From assembly GCA_947594855.1 (NCBI GenBank), contig CANQEL010000001.1, positions 124,001 through 188,000 of the forward strand: a stretch of 64,000 bases of DNA, given 5' to 3'. The notes under the pieces were generated by a model. The model worked only from the letters and a program-made list of their open reading frames with translations, searched no databases and was not told where the DNA came from. The position numbers and the translations under genes were made by a program. The stretch's first letter is position 1; every line of letters begins with the position of its first letter. Below, one piece after another: positions 47,124-55,544 of the stretch. The DNA is from an uncultured Lachnospiraceae bacterium. Its GTDB lineage: Bacteria > Bacillota > Clostridia > Lachnospirales > Lachnospiraceae.

Positions 47124-48278
47124 ATGAAAATAATACTATTAGAGTGTAAGCGGATGATGGGCAGGATGGTTTTTGCTGGATTTGTAGCATTTATCCTTGT
47201 TTTTTCCATTTATTACAGCCATAGAAATCTGGTAAGATATAATTTGGATGAGCAGGGGATTACATGGAAAGATAACCTGTCAGAGGCACGAAAGGCCTCT
47301 GAAGGGCTTTATCTGGATAAGGAGTCCATGGAAGACTTGCGGGAGGATGCAAACCGATATGGTTATGTGAATGGCGAGAATATTATGGAACTGGTAACTG
47401 CAAATTATGGAAAATCTTTGGAGGAATTATCGGCTGATGAAATGGAACAGTTTTTTCAGACAAGGGCAGATACTATCCATGAGAATCTTGTATCGGATGT
47501 AAACAATGATTATACGGATGAGGAAATAGTAAATTTTATGGACAAAGCAAAATCTTTATCAACTTTATCTATGGGATATGCCGAGGGTTGGAAGGCTCTT
47601 GAAGAAACGATGGGGAATTTTGTTTTTCTGCTTGTCATCGTTATATCGGTTCCGTTACTTCAACTGTTTGGACGTGATCCGGCGATAAAGATGGAGGAAA
47701 TGGTGCGTTCCAGCAAATACGGAAAACGTCAGCTTGACAGGGCAAGGATTATAGCGGCTTATTTGACGGCAACTGTTCTTTATGCATGTAGCATGGTGGT
47801 TTATTTTGTTATAATCATGTTGCCTTTTGGCTTTGATGGTGCAAATCAGTTGATTCAAAGCAATGCAAGGACGTTTTTTTCTCTTTATAACATAAGCTAT
47901 TTACAGCAATTTTTATGGAATTTGTTCCGGGGCTATGTAGTACTGATTTTTATGGTCAGCATGGTGTTGATGGTTACGATTCTTATAAAGAACATTTTGG
48001 CGAGTGGAGCAATTATAGCAATTTTTATGGTGATGCTTGTGATTTTTAACCAAATATACCTTTATCCTATAAATCATTGGTTTACAAATTTTATGCCTGT
48101 GAAAATGACGGATTTTTGGTATTTTTACACAGGGAATGAGTTATATCGAATTTTCGGGCTTAGTATTTCCTGCATGAGCTGGAGTATTATTGTATCGCTG
48201 GTTTTATCTGAGGGCATTTTAGTAACCGGTCTGATAGTGATGCATGTATATAGGAAAAAAGGATTATCAGGATATTAG
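47124..48278 (+). CDS. ABC-2 type permease (second of pair)
   Basis: A 384-residue permease with the same architecture as its neighbour: N-terminal helix (MVFAGFVAFILVFSIYY), external loop (~40-165), coupling segment SSKYGKRQLDRARIIAAY, and further helices to the C-terminus. GGTGGTGAT precedes the ATG. Last gene of the operon; its stop codon lies inside the terminator hairpin. Confidence 0.85.
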   Translation: MKIILLECKRMMGRMVFAGFVAFILVFSIYYSHRNLVRYNLDEQGITWKDNLSEARKASEGLYLDKESMEDLREDANRYGYVNGENIMELVTANYGKSLEELSADEMEQFFQTRADTIHENLVSDVNNDYTDEEIVNFMDKAKSLSTLSMGYAEGWKALEETMGNFVFLLVIVISVPLLQLFGRDPAIKMEEMVRSSKYGKRQLDRARIIAAYLTATVLYACSMVVYFVIIMLPFGFDGANQLIQSNARTFFSLYNISYLQQFLWNLFRGYVVLIFMVSMVLMVTILIKNILASGAIIAIFMVMLVIFNQIYLYPINHWFTNFMPVKMTDFWYFYTGNELYRIFGLSISCMSWSIIVSLVLSEGILVTGLIVMHVYRKKGLSGY

Positions 48279-48287
48279 TCCTTTTTT
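48255..48287 (+). terminator. Terminator of the ABC exporter operon
   Basis: AAAAAAGGA and TCCTTTTTT arms around a 15-nt loop; the stop codon of the last permease is within the hairpin, and the T-run is the 3' arm. Confidence 0.75.
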
Positions 48288-48324
48288 ATTAATTTCATGC
48301 TCTATAAGAATGTTCCCTACTAAC

Positions 48325-48968
48325 TTACTGCTTCACTAAATTGAAATTTACGATATGATCCTCTCTTTCCCAATCGTCCAGCAATATCGGCTCTACAGTA
48401 TTTTGGGAACAATCATAGAAGAAAAGCCCTGACCTGTCGTCTTTTGTCTGCCCTGATACATAATAACTCCTTCCATCATCTGCTGTGATATAATTATCAA
48501 CGTAGAGCATTTTAGGAAACGGCGATTTGACTCTTTTGCACGAATTTTCAGTATAATCTATGACATAAAACAGGTTTTTGTAATCTATTTTAGAATCATA
48601 CCCCAAATCTTTTTTCACCAACAGCAACACCTGATTCTCCGCAATCTGAGTAGCGGCAGAAACATCGTAACCTATTTCTGATTTTAATGTGTATGTATAT
48701 TTATATTTTTTATTCAAGTCCGCGTCTACTAAATCGATATGGTATTTGGGAGATTTTTTATCGCTTCGCACTTTGAGATTATAACGCATCTTTTCCAACT
48801 CGGAAACATTTACAAAATTTCCATAGTGGCTGTTATAATAGTTTCCTATTTCCCATCAGGTAAATATCATTGTACACACAATGGACATTCTCCAACATCG
48901 TCGAAGTCTGTTTTTCCATATCGTATTCAAATAAATGATCTACATTCTGCTCCGCTCTCCCATGATAT
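48325..48968 (-). pseudogene. Frameshifted remnant of an unknown protein
   Basis: An intact frame codes for 157 residues (MEKMRYNLKVRSDKKSPKYH...) but translation upstream of its first ATG continues in the same frame as YYNSHYGNFVNVSELEKMRYNL, and further upstream the sense jumps one frame to EQNVDHLFEYDMEKQTSTML...NDIYLMGNRKLL before a stop. Joining the two gives a continuous protein, so a single frameshift near 48835 is inferred. The N-terminus is missing altogether. Content (YITADDGRSYYVSGQTKDDRSGLFFYD) suggests a beta-propeller-like or TolB-like protein, not firmly recognised. Confidence 0.6.
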
Positions 48969-49100
48969 ATTTATTATGTGAATCCGTGAATCCTTACATA
49001 TCCGGAATTATTGAGTCACCTTTATTTTAGCATTTTCCCTGTACTCCTGCAAATATAAAACCTCGGAAAAAATATATGTTTTAACAAGTGTTTATGTTCA

Positions 49101-49697
49101 TCATGTGGTTTTATCTACACCAAGGGCCTTATATAAAGGATTTAGCTGGTCTTTCACGGCATCTGCAATCTTTTCAATATTTAAACGTCCTATCATGCCA
49201 TTACTTTGAATCCCCTTATAATAAACTTTATTGGCTTGCTTGTACAAACGCTGAAGCTTATCATATCCATTCTTTCCAGATACTTTTGTATTTTTACCCA
49301 ATCTTAAGAATCCCAAGATTCCCTCAATATCATATAAAAACCAGTCTTCAATCGACCTATCCGCTTGCACATGTATAATGTTTTTGGCTCCACTAGCTAT
49401 AAGTTCTTTCTTTACTTCATCCCACTTTATCAGTGGCTTAGAAGCAAACTCAAATACATCAGTATCACTGCATAGTACGATTGTAAATTCACAATCATTC
49501 TTATATTTCGGTTTAATCTCTTTTGTAAATTTTCTAAGAACAATACTTTTAAAGCCACCTATACCTTTAACGTTCTTATATTCAATATTTGTATCGAATC
49601 TTCCCGCAGGGTGTAGTTTCCTTGCATTTGTAATGACCTGTTTGTAAAATTCAACCTCTGTATCACCCTCTACAAAAAGTACAAGGCATTTACTCAT
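49101..49697 (-). CDS. TOPRIM-like protein paired with an AAA ATPase (candidate defence effector)
   Basis: A 198-residue protein with a TOPRIM-like arrangement: CLVLFVEGDTEVEFYKQVI (conserved Glu), EFTIVLCSDTDVFEFA (DxD), and QADRSIEDWFLYDIEGILGFL. This resembles the small stand-alone TOPRIM proteins (RloB, DUF4435, DUF4276 groups) encoded next to AAA ATPases in phage-defence modules such as AbiL and PARIS; which group it belongs to cannot be decided by eye. Start ATG 49697 (MSKCLVLF), GGAG upstream, overlapping the ATPase stop by 8 nt. Predicted nuclease or tRNA/DNA-acting effector; the ATPase would act as sensor. Confidence 0.65.
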   Translation of the reverse strand: MSKCLVLFVEGDTEVEFYKQVITNARKLHPAGRFDTNIEYKNVKGIGGFKSIVLRKFTKEIKPKYKNDCEFTIVLCSDTDVFEFASKPLIKWDEVKKELIASGAKNIIHVQADRSIEDWFLYDIEGILGFLRLGKNTKVSGKNGYDKLQRLYKQANKVYYKGIQSNGMIGRLNIEKIADAVKDQLNPLYKALGVDKTT

Positions 49698-50976
49698 CAG
49701 CATCACACTCCAAATAATCAACTATATTACTCTCTGAATCTGCAAGCATTGAAAACAGATAGTCTCCCATACTTATATTAAACCTGGCTGCATCATTCTC
49801 CAAACGTTTCTGACCTGACTTTTTAAATGCAAAGAACTCAGCCACACCTGCTTTTCTATTCATACCAATATGAATCCAAGATGGATTTAAATAGCTGATA
49901 ATATACGGGGAATGACTTGTAATAATAACCTTACAATCATCTAACAACTGGCTGATAATTTGTATATATGCTTGGAACAGCCCAGGATGTACAGAATTCT
50001 CTGGTTCCTCAATAGCTATCAATGAAATATTGCTGATATTAGATACTATTATCTTAGTCAATATCATAAACACTCTCTTTGCTCCATCTGACATCATCGA
50101 AAAGTTAACTGGATTCACTAAGTTTTTATCCTTAACAAATAAAACATATATGATATTCGTGAATATAAATGGTACATCTTCTGGGAACTGGTCTCTCTCC
50201 GACTCATTAATTTTAAAATCCTTTACAATAATATCCTCAATGTCTGGAAACAACTGAAAATATACGTTTTTTAATAATTCAAACTTGTCCGGATACTGTT
50301 TTTTCAAATTAAAGATAATTCGTGGCAGATTATCAGCATTTATCATCTCATTTTCAAAACCTTTTCGAATAATCGGATCTGGTTGATAAAAACTCTTTGC
50401 ATCCAAATTGTTTTCCATATAAATTTTTATACCGTTGAGTTTCTTAATTATTTCTGCATAGTAGAGTTCGTCATAAGCTCTAAGCTTATTTACAACCAAC
50501 TCAGTTGGTTCAACCTTAATACTTGATGAACATCTTCCTGTCGCAGAACTCTTATAAAATGCTACCTCTTTCGTTCTATTAATAATCTGTGTATATTTCT
50601 GTCCCTTTTCATCTGGTTTAACTCTCAAATACTCCTGAACAATCTCAGGTACTGTATCATCATTACACTGCCATGCGAACTCATATCCATACTGTACACG
50701 ATGCTCTTGTCCTGCATACTCTGTTAACACTTCTATCTCAAACTTATAATTCCTTCCCTGCATATTCTGGTTAATTGGAACAAGATTTAAATTAGCCATC
50801 ATATTCATCTTATCGTCAATAGATGCCTTAATAAAAGTCAAACCAAAATCAATACCAGAAAGTACATTGGACTTGCCAAAATTATTAAGTGCTACCAATG
50901 CTGTAATATTATCAAAAGTTATTTTTACATCAGATAGATTCTTAAAACCATCTATCAATACGGCTTGTATCTTCAT
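49690..50976 (-). CDS. AAA ATPase (SMC/OLD-like, AAA_21 type) of the two-gene module
   Basis: A 428-residue ABC/SMC-like ATPase. It starts MKIQAVLIDGFKNLSDVKITFD, the usual RecF/OLD-like first strand; Walker A is non-canonical (ALVALNNFGKSNVLSG); signature MMSDGAKRVFMIL; Walker B ISLIAIEEPENSVHPGLF; H-loop ITSHSPYIISY. No TOPRIM domain is fused, unlike OLD or GajA; instead it is encoded by the next gene, with overlap. ATG at 50976 with GGGTG 7 nt upstream; the longer frame to 51051 has no ribosome-binding site. Its upstream region carries a 95-bp repeat shared with the amidase gene at 58006. Confidence 0.8.
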   Translation of the reverse strand: MKIQAVLIDGFKNLSDVKITFDNITALVALNNFGKSNVLSGIDFGLTFIKASIDDKMNMMANLNLVPINQNMQGRNYKFEIEVLTEYAGQEHRVQYGYEFAWQCNDDTVPEIVQEYLRVKPDEKGQKYTQIINRTKEVAFYKSSATGRCSSSIKVEPTELVVNKLRAYDELYYAEIIKKLNGIKIYMENNLDAKSFYQPDPIIRKGFENEMINADNLPRIIFNLKKQYPDKFELLKNVYFQLFPDIEDIIVKDFKINESERDQFPEDVPFIFTNIIYVLFVKDKNLVNPVNFSMMSDGAKRVFMILTKIIVSNISNISLIAIEEPENSVHPGLFQAYIQIISQLLDDCKVIITSHSPYIISYLNPSWIHIGMNRKAGVAEFFAFKKSGQKRLENDAARFNISMGDYLFSMLADSESNIVDYLECDADE

Positions 50977-51057
50977 GATAATACACCCTTTCCTTTTTAT
51001 CATGCACATATCATACCACCACTTTCTACTAAACGCAATATTTATTTGCATATTTTA

Positions 51058-51168
51058 TTAATAATATATGTTTTTTTGATTAATTTTATTCATTCGCGTT
51101 ATTTTTTTGTGTTTTAATGTTTTAATCTGATACAGCAGTTCCTCTTTAATATACTCTGTATACTCCAT
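51058..51168 (-). CDS. Possible 36-residue leader ORF upstream of the ATPase/TOPRIM pair
   Basis: ATG at 51168, AAAGG just upstream, codes MEYTEYIKEELLYQIKTLKH and 16 more residues. Its first nine codons and ~70 bp of upstream DNA are repeated at 58644, where the same MEYTEYIKE opens the amidase frame. It may be a real small gene, or the stump of a gene whose body was replaced. Confidence 0.35.
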   Translation of the reverse strand: MEYTEYIKEELLYQIKTLKHKKITRMNKINQKNIYY

Positions 51169-51237
51169 AACCTTTCTTTACTTTTCCATTAATGATTTTA
51201 CAATTTCAGTATAAATATTAATGGGGACATTTTATGT
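51143..51237 (-). repeat. 95-bp direct repeat, copy A
   Basis: Matches 58618-58712 with about five differences. Includes TATACT and the start MEYTEYIKE on the minus strand; upstream and downstream sequences diverge abruptly. It lies in the ~400-bp gap between the ATPase gene and the peptidase E-like gene. Confidence 0.85.
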
Positions 51238-51268
51238 TATCCGGGAACAGTTTACAGACAAAATTGGA

Positions 51269-51303
51269 GCCTCAGTCAATCCAAGTGCAGAACTGACTAA
51301 GGC
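51269..51303. terminator. Hairpin downstream of the peptidase E-like gene
   Basis: GCCTTAGTCA and TGACTGAGGC arms (10 bp, one T-G pair in the minus-strand RNA) with a 15-nt loop, followed by CCAATTTTGT on the minus strand and CCTTTTCTGTTT on the plus strand. Weak U-runs, so a terminator is only probable. Confidence 0.45.
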
Positions 51304-51376
51304 CCTTTTCTGTTTATACTACTATATTGACGATCCATCCTGTCACCAAAGAAAACACCATGACAAACAATTCTTT

Positions 51377-52111
51377 TTACAAAGAAATGAACTGACCATC
51401 CTTACAGATTTGCGTTTTCTGTCTGTCCTTAATAATATATGCCTCTCCATATAATGTTGTTTTCCCATCAGCGACCATGATATAACTTCCATCATTCAAA
51501 GCAATTATTTCATGAACAACACTATCGGCAAATGTAATATCCTCAATCAGGCGCATACCGTCTAAGTAGGCGTCTTTTAGACTTTGCATATGCGGGAAAA
51601 TATTTATGTCTGTTATTCCAAGGCCAGTGACCCAACGCTCATAAAGCGGATCAACAGCCTCTCCCTCTAACTCCGGACCGGCATAGACCACATCTGCACA
51701 ATTCATAGAACCGGCGCTCCATGCGATTATAATTCCTTTGTAGTCCGATAAATGCTCTTTCAGCTGAAGTCTTTTCATGAATTTGTTTTGTGTAGGCACA
51801 TGACCACCCGTAAAAATCAGCACATCAATTTTTTCCAAATTATCAATGACTTCCGGGTTTCTGTTATCGCATATGTCAATATAAGAAATGTTAAGCCCAC
51901 TCATAGGAAACGACTTCCTAAAGCAGGCACAAATATTATCATTTTTCGCATATTTAATCGGGTCTCCACAGATAAGCAGCACGCTTGCATTCTCTGTCCA
52001 GATTTCTTTAATCCTATCCAGCAACCCGTTATTTTGAGATATAGGCTTCGGCATCCTGATACCATTTATTTTAGAAAAACCGCCAAGACTACTTGTTAAT
52101 ATTGCTTTCAT
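51377..52111 (-). CDS. Peptidase E-like (family S51, class I glutamine amidotransferase fold) protein
   Basis: A 244-residue protein with the S51 pattern: CGDPIKYAKND, FTGGHVPTQN and the nucleophile elbow IIAWSAGSMNCAD with the catalytic serine, then GLGITDINIFPHM. E. coli PepE cleaves Asp-Xaa dipeptides; this protein shares the fold and nucleophile motif but could have another substrate. ATG 52111 with AGGTG upstream, 13 nt after the zinc-ribbon gene, so the two are probably cotranscribed. Confidence 0.82.
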   Translation of the reverse strand: MKAILTSSLGGFSKINGIRMPKPISQNNGLLDRIKEIWTENASVLLICGDPIKYAKNDNICACFRKSFPMSGLNISYIDICDNRNPEVIDNLEKIDVLIFTGGHVPTQNKFMKRLQLKEHLSDYKGIIIAWSAGSMNCADVVYAGPELEGEAVDPLYERWVTGLGITDINIFPHMQSLKDAYLDGMRLIEDITFADSVVHEIIALNDGSYIMVADGKTTLYGEAYIIKDRQKTQICKDGQFISL

Positions 52112-52124
52112 AACATCACCTATT

Positions 52125-52313
52125 CTACTTACCATTCCCGATCAGCTTTTCAGGTTCTTCCACATAAATTGAAGCCTCTCCACACTGTGGGCATACTGCC
52201 ACTGCTGGTTTTACGGCGGTGCGGCCCTTTTTGGGGCGTATAACAATCCCATAGCCGGAAGTGATTATATAGTTTTCTTCCATTTCTGCACCGCAACGAA
52301 TACATTTGCGCAT
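52125..52313 (-). CDS. Small zinc-ribbon protein
   Basis: A 62-residue protein with two CxxC knuckles (CIRCGAEM and CPQCGEAS) separated by 30 residues containing a basic loop (RPKKGR). Typical of small nucleic-acid- or partner-binding zinc ribbons that are common in Lachnospiraceae; no function is known. AGGAGG-like site (GGAGGGGAATG) lies upstream. Confidence 0.75.
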   Translation of the reverse strand: MRKCIRCGAEMEENYIITSGYGIVIRPKKGRTAVKPAVAVCPQCGEASIYVEEPEKLIGNGK

Positions 52314-52363
52314 AGACCATTCCCCTCCTTTCGTTTAATCAGCAATTATCATTTTGTGAATAT

Positions 52364-52822
52364 TTAGGAATCAGTTAATTCATTCCTAACAAAAGTTATC
52401 TTCCTGTACTTACCATTAAAAAGTTCATCCCTATCTTTGTAAACTTTTACACGAAGTTTTTCAGAACCAAATTTACACAATCCTAATAATGATCCTTCGT
52501 ATTGATCTTTTCCTTTTTCAATAGCGATATCTATTGAATTTGCCGGATTAAAAAATACAGCAATTTTAACAATCTTGTCATCTAAAACCATTTCTCCATG
52601 TAATGGTACATCAAAAGGCGAATTATCATCAGGCGGCGTTGTAACTTCAAACCACATATTAGGCTCATCAGAAACCCATTTTGCGGGTCCATAAGCTTGT
52701 GGTTTTACATTACCGTAATAATCCTGCTTACAACCAATTGGAAGATTATCAATATCTACACAAGATGTTAGAAATAAGCACATTAAAAATATTACAATAC
52801 TATAAATAATATGTTTCCTCAT
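52364..52822 (-). CDS. Small lipoprotein (intact member of a local family)
   Basis: A 152-residue lipoprotein (lipobox LTSC, Cys21) with the motif YGPAKWVSDEPNMWFEV and a C-terminal KLRVKVYKDRDELFNGKYRKITFV. Two broken relatives are close by: 53997-54182 shares the leader, lipobox and WxSExPxxWFxV part; 59599-59799 shares the C-terminal part (SPEKLVIKVDKDSDRLFNDKYDELVFI). The ribosome-binding region GTGGTGGTAATTGT is also shared with the first relative. Function unknown; multiplication in a decaying region resembles immunity-type or surface accessory genes. Confidence 0.75.
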   Translation of the reverse strand: MRKHIIYSIVIFLMCLFLTSCVDIDNLPIGCKQDYYGNVKPQAYGPAKWVSDEPNMWFEVTTPPDDNSPFDVPLHGEMVLDDKIVKIAVFFNPANSIDIAIEKGKDQYEGSLLGLCKFGSEKLRVKVYKDRDELFNGKYRKITFVRNELTDS

Positions 52823-52939
52823 ACAATTACCACCACTCTTTCTTAGTTCTAAAGCCTATAAACCAAAGCCGCACAACTTTTTAATCCTTCTTCATTATAA
52901 ATCACTTTTTCGACACACATAACTATTATCCATCACTGG

Positions 52940-53953
52940 CTAAACGATAAAAGTAAATATGACCAATGCGAGAGAACTGGCGATAAATAACACCATTCCA
53001 AAGTTTAAGTACACTGTTTTCAGTTTTGTTCCTTTAGCCAGTTCAAGTTGTGATTGCTGAAAGCTGATATTACGGACATTGATGCAAAACAATATCAATC
53101 CTGCAAGACTGAGTGCCATCATCACCAGTACATAAATCAAAAGCGGAAGGATTTGCAGAATTATTGCCTCCATCGCTGCCATTCCATTCATTTCCGCTTC
53201 ATTTAGCGCTTCCAGATTCACTTTACTAAGCAAAGCCGGCGCTAATACGCCTCCCAAAAGGTTAATCATCATGTGCAGGACTGTGGAATACCTTAACCTG
53301 CCAGTTTTCAAATAAATATATCCGAATACAAGTCCCAAAGCAAACGCATAAAAGAATTGAGACAAATTTCCATGGAAAAGGCCAAATATAAGTGCTGACG
53401 TAACAACCGCCAGTCTCTCTCCATATATGCAGATTCGGTCAATCAACTGCTTCCGAAAGATGTATTCTTCAATCGCCGGAGCCAAAATGACCATGACCAG
53501 AATCCGTAACCATATGGAACCGTCCATCACATACGTTAGAACCGGATTTACGGAAGAAACCCCAAGCACTGCCCGTATTAATATCATAACAATATTTCCA
53601 AAAATATTTCCGGCATACATGACAAAAATGCTTATGATTGCCACAACCACAAAGCTGCCCGGCTTCAGAACGTTTTTTTCTCGTGGGGCGGCAGGAACAC
53701 GTTTCATAATCAGAAGTCCTATTGGAACCGCAACGAAATACATGGGAACAAATGTACATAGCCAAAGCACCCATGATGGTCTCTCTCCTTGTGGCCAGAC
53801 AAATTCTACAATGCCTGCGGCAACGAGCTGTAAGACAGCAGAAATCGCCAGAATCGCGAATAGTCCCAGACCAAGAACTGAGAAATGCCTTCTTGCAATC
53901 TTTAGGTTATCATGGAACGCTGTGGTAGTTTGATTTGAAAAGTCAAAGGACAT
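52940..53953 (-). CDS. CPBP family intramembrane metalloprotease
   Basis: A 337-residue polytopic protein with the CPBP (CAAX protease/bacteriocin-processing) motifs: EEYIFRKQLID (EExxxR), FGLFHGN and RYSTVLHMMIN. Family members process prenylated or bacteriocin-related proteins or give self-immunity. GAGGGGG precedes the ATG. It begins right after a truncated lipoprotein gene, as though a recombination joined them. Confidence 0.9.
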   Translation of the reverse strand: MSFDFSNQTTTAFHDNLKIARRHFSVLGLGLFAILAISAVLQLVAAGIVEFVWPQGERPSWVLWLCTFVPMYFVAVPIGLLIMKRVPAAPREKNVLKPGSFVVVAIISIFVMYAGNIFGNIVMILIRAVLGVSSVNPVLTYVMDGSIWLRILVMVILAPAIEEYIFRKQLIDRICIYGERLAVVTSALIFGLFHGNLSQFFYAFALGLVFGYIYLKTGRLRYSTVLHMMINLLGGVLAPALLSKVNLEALNEAEMNGMAAMEAIILQILPLLIYVLVMMALSLAGLILFCINVRNISFQQSQLELAKGTKLKTVYLNFGMVLFIASSLALVIFTFIV

Positions 53954-53996
53954 TAATAGACCCCCTCTAATACAATAATATTTTCCTTATTACTTA

Positions 53997-54182
53997 TCAG
54001 CAGCTTATTGATACATATGTTAGTTCATCATCAGGACTCACTGCAAACCATACTGAAGGATTTTCGCTAGTCCATGTCGCAAAGCCATAATCATAGGGAC
54101 GTTTCCCACTGTATGGATCAGTGCAACCGCTTATAATAAGAATCAGTACAAAGGATATACCTGTTAATAATAATCTTCTCAT
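53997..54182 (-). pseudogene. Truncated lipoprotein gene of the 52364 family
   Basis: Codes 61 residues: signal peptide with lipobox IISGC, then DYGFATWTSENPSVWFAVSPDDEL and an early stop (SISC*). It aligns with the first half of the 152-residue lipoprotein at 52364-52822 and has the same GGTGG-TAATA leader (ATG at 54182). The 3' half is absent, replaced by the promoter region of the CPBP gene. Confidence 0.65.
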
Positions 54183-54299
54183 TATTACCACCAATCTTTC
54201 TTTACTGCAACACCCCAAAAATTTTTGCCTCATCTTCTAAACTCATTACCCAAACCTTAATCATCCCGATAAATAGTGAAAGAGATATCTTATTTTCAA

Positions 54300-54362
54300 G
54301 ATGAACCTGATAATATTCCGTTTGCATTATATGTATAACGATATTCTTTTTTAATCTCATAA
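54300..54362 (-). pseudogene. Possible RHS/YD-repeat remnant
   Basis: One frame reads EIKKEYRYTYNANGILSGSS then a stop. YTYNANGIL matches the YD/RHS repeat consensus (YTYDANGNL). At ~20 residues this is only suggestive of a decayed RHS or toxin-delivery gene. Confidence 0.25.
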
Positions 54363-54797
54363 TTAATATGACATGATTTCTTTTATACACTCGTATGCTT
54401 CTATAACTTCCTTGTATCCACTATAACAAAAAATTAATGTCATTAAAAATAATATAGGATGCGAACCTTTAATACACTCCATTATAGCTATTATATAAAT
54501 AATTGTAGCCTTCGGAGAAAAAAAACACATTCCTCTAAATCGGCATACTCCGTTTTTTTCTGTAATCTTACCATAAAACCATGCCTTATCCTTCCATAAT
54601 ATTTGACCATCTGACATATTACCACTCTCATAGTAACCTTTTACTATATTTCCATTCACATATGTATGTAAACCTATGCGATAATCATCAAAACTATCAA
54701 ATACAGCATATGGTACATGTTTTTCTGTGGCACATAAAAAATTAAATTTATGCTTTATTTCTTCTATATCTTTAGATGTCTTAAGATTGAAAAACAA
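54363..54797 (-). CDS. Hypothetical protein with C-terminal membrane hairpin
   Basis: A 144-residue protein. The N-terminal ~95 residues are soluble (VNGNIVKGYYESGNMSDGQILWKDKAWFYGKI), and residues ~97-130 contain two hydrophobic segments. No family is recognised. The start seems to be TTG at 54797, 8 nt after AAAGGA. It stands alone among fragments, on the minus strand. Confidence 0.5.
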   Translation of the reverse strand: MFFNLKTSKDIEEIKHKFNFLCATEKHVPYAVFDSFDDYRIGLHTYVNGNIVKGYYESGNMSDGQILWKDKAWFYGKITEKNGVCRFRGMCFFSPKATIIYIIAIMECIKGSHPILFLMTLIFCYSGYKEVIEAYECIKEIMSY

Positions 54798-55054
54798 TAT
54801 ATCATTCCTTTCGTCAAACTACCGATTCTACAAACTTAGGAATCATCGGAACCAATTTTTATTGTTAAATGATATCATAAGCAGCTTTCTCATAACCCAA
54901 TCTCCTAATACATTCCATCAAAAAACTTCTTCCAATCACCCATAAGTCTAGTATTATTTTTCATATGTATAATTATATTATTTCTTACTAAGTACGTCAA
55001 CAAAACTTACTGTATCACGTTCTTATTATAAATGTATCTGTACACAATAAAAGA

Positions 55055-55089
55055 GCTGTCACTTTAACTATTTTTGCTAATGTGACAGC
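55055..55089 (-). terminator. Terminator after the HD-domain pseudogene
   Basis: GCTGTCAC and GTGACAGC arms with a loop, followed by TCTTTTATT on the minus strand; the hairpin overlaps the stop codon at 55077. Confidence 0.65.
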
Positions 55090-55455
55090 CCACACTCTTC
55101 TTTTAATATCTCTATTCTTCCTGCTTTTTCCTTAGACAACTCCAACATTGGATTATATAAATAATGCTGTAGCAAATCAGCATCAATCAAAATTTTATTA
55201 AAAGCACATTGCCCGTATTCCTTATTACTATGATGATATATTGCATCACAAATCATTTCAATCTCACTATTGGAAAAATTTCCTAACATATTTAAAATCT
55301 TACGTGCCTCATCTGCACCTTTTTCGGCATGATCAGATGATTCTCCTGTCACATATGTCCAAATTCCTTTTTAAGGCAAGCAAAGCGCAAATTTGAGGAA
55401 CTCCATATAAATGCACATAAGCACACCGCCGATCATTTAAATTATCGATACGATT
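55077..55455 (-). pseudogene. HD-domain hydrolase pseudogene with internal deletion
   Basis: The 3' part reads VTGESSDHAEKGADEARKIL...YHHSN...ILIDADLLQHYLYNP, the second half of an HD-domain protein. Just upstream in another frame is NRIDNLNDRRCAYVHLYGVPQICALLALKRNLDI, the usual N-terminus of the same family. The expected middle piece with the HD motif (about 15-20 codons) is missing at the junction near 55365 and the frame is shifted. No ATG is left at the expected start. The gene is therefore inactive. Confidence 0.7.
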
Positions 55456-55544
55456 TATTATTGACAATCTGACCAGATTGTGCTATTTTACCCCTCTGTT
55501 CATGCTCCGCCTTATTCGCATCTTTTGCCAAATAGAGATATTTA

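Noticed and set aside
51221-51454. A 77-codon plus-strand frame upstream of the ATPase gene
   Set aside because: It overlaps the 95-bp repeat, the hairpin at 51269-51303 and the end of the peptidase E-like gene; no ribosome-binding site or recognised family.
54202-54390. A 62-codon minus-strand frame between the truncated lipoprotein and the 144-aa gene
   Set aside because: No ribosome-binding site; its sequence does not resemble a protein family, and an overlapping frame reads as an RHS-like scrap instead.
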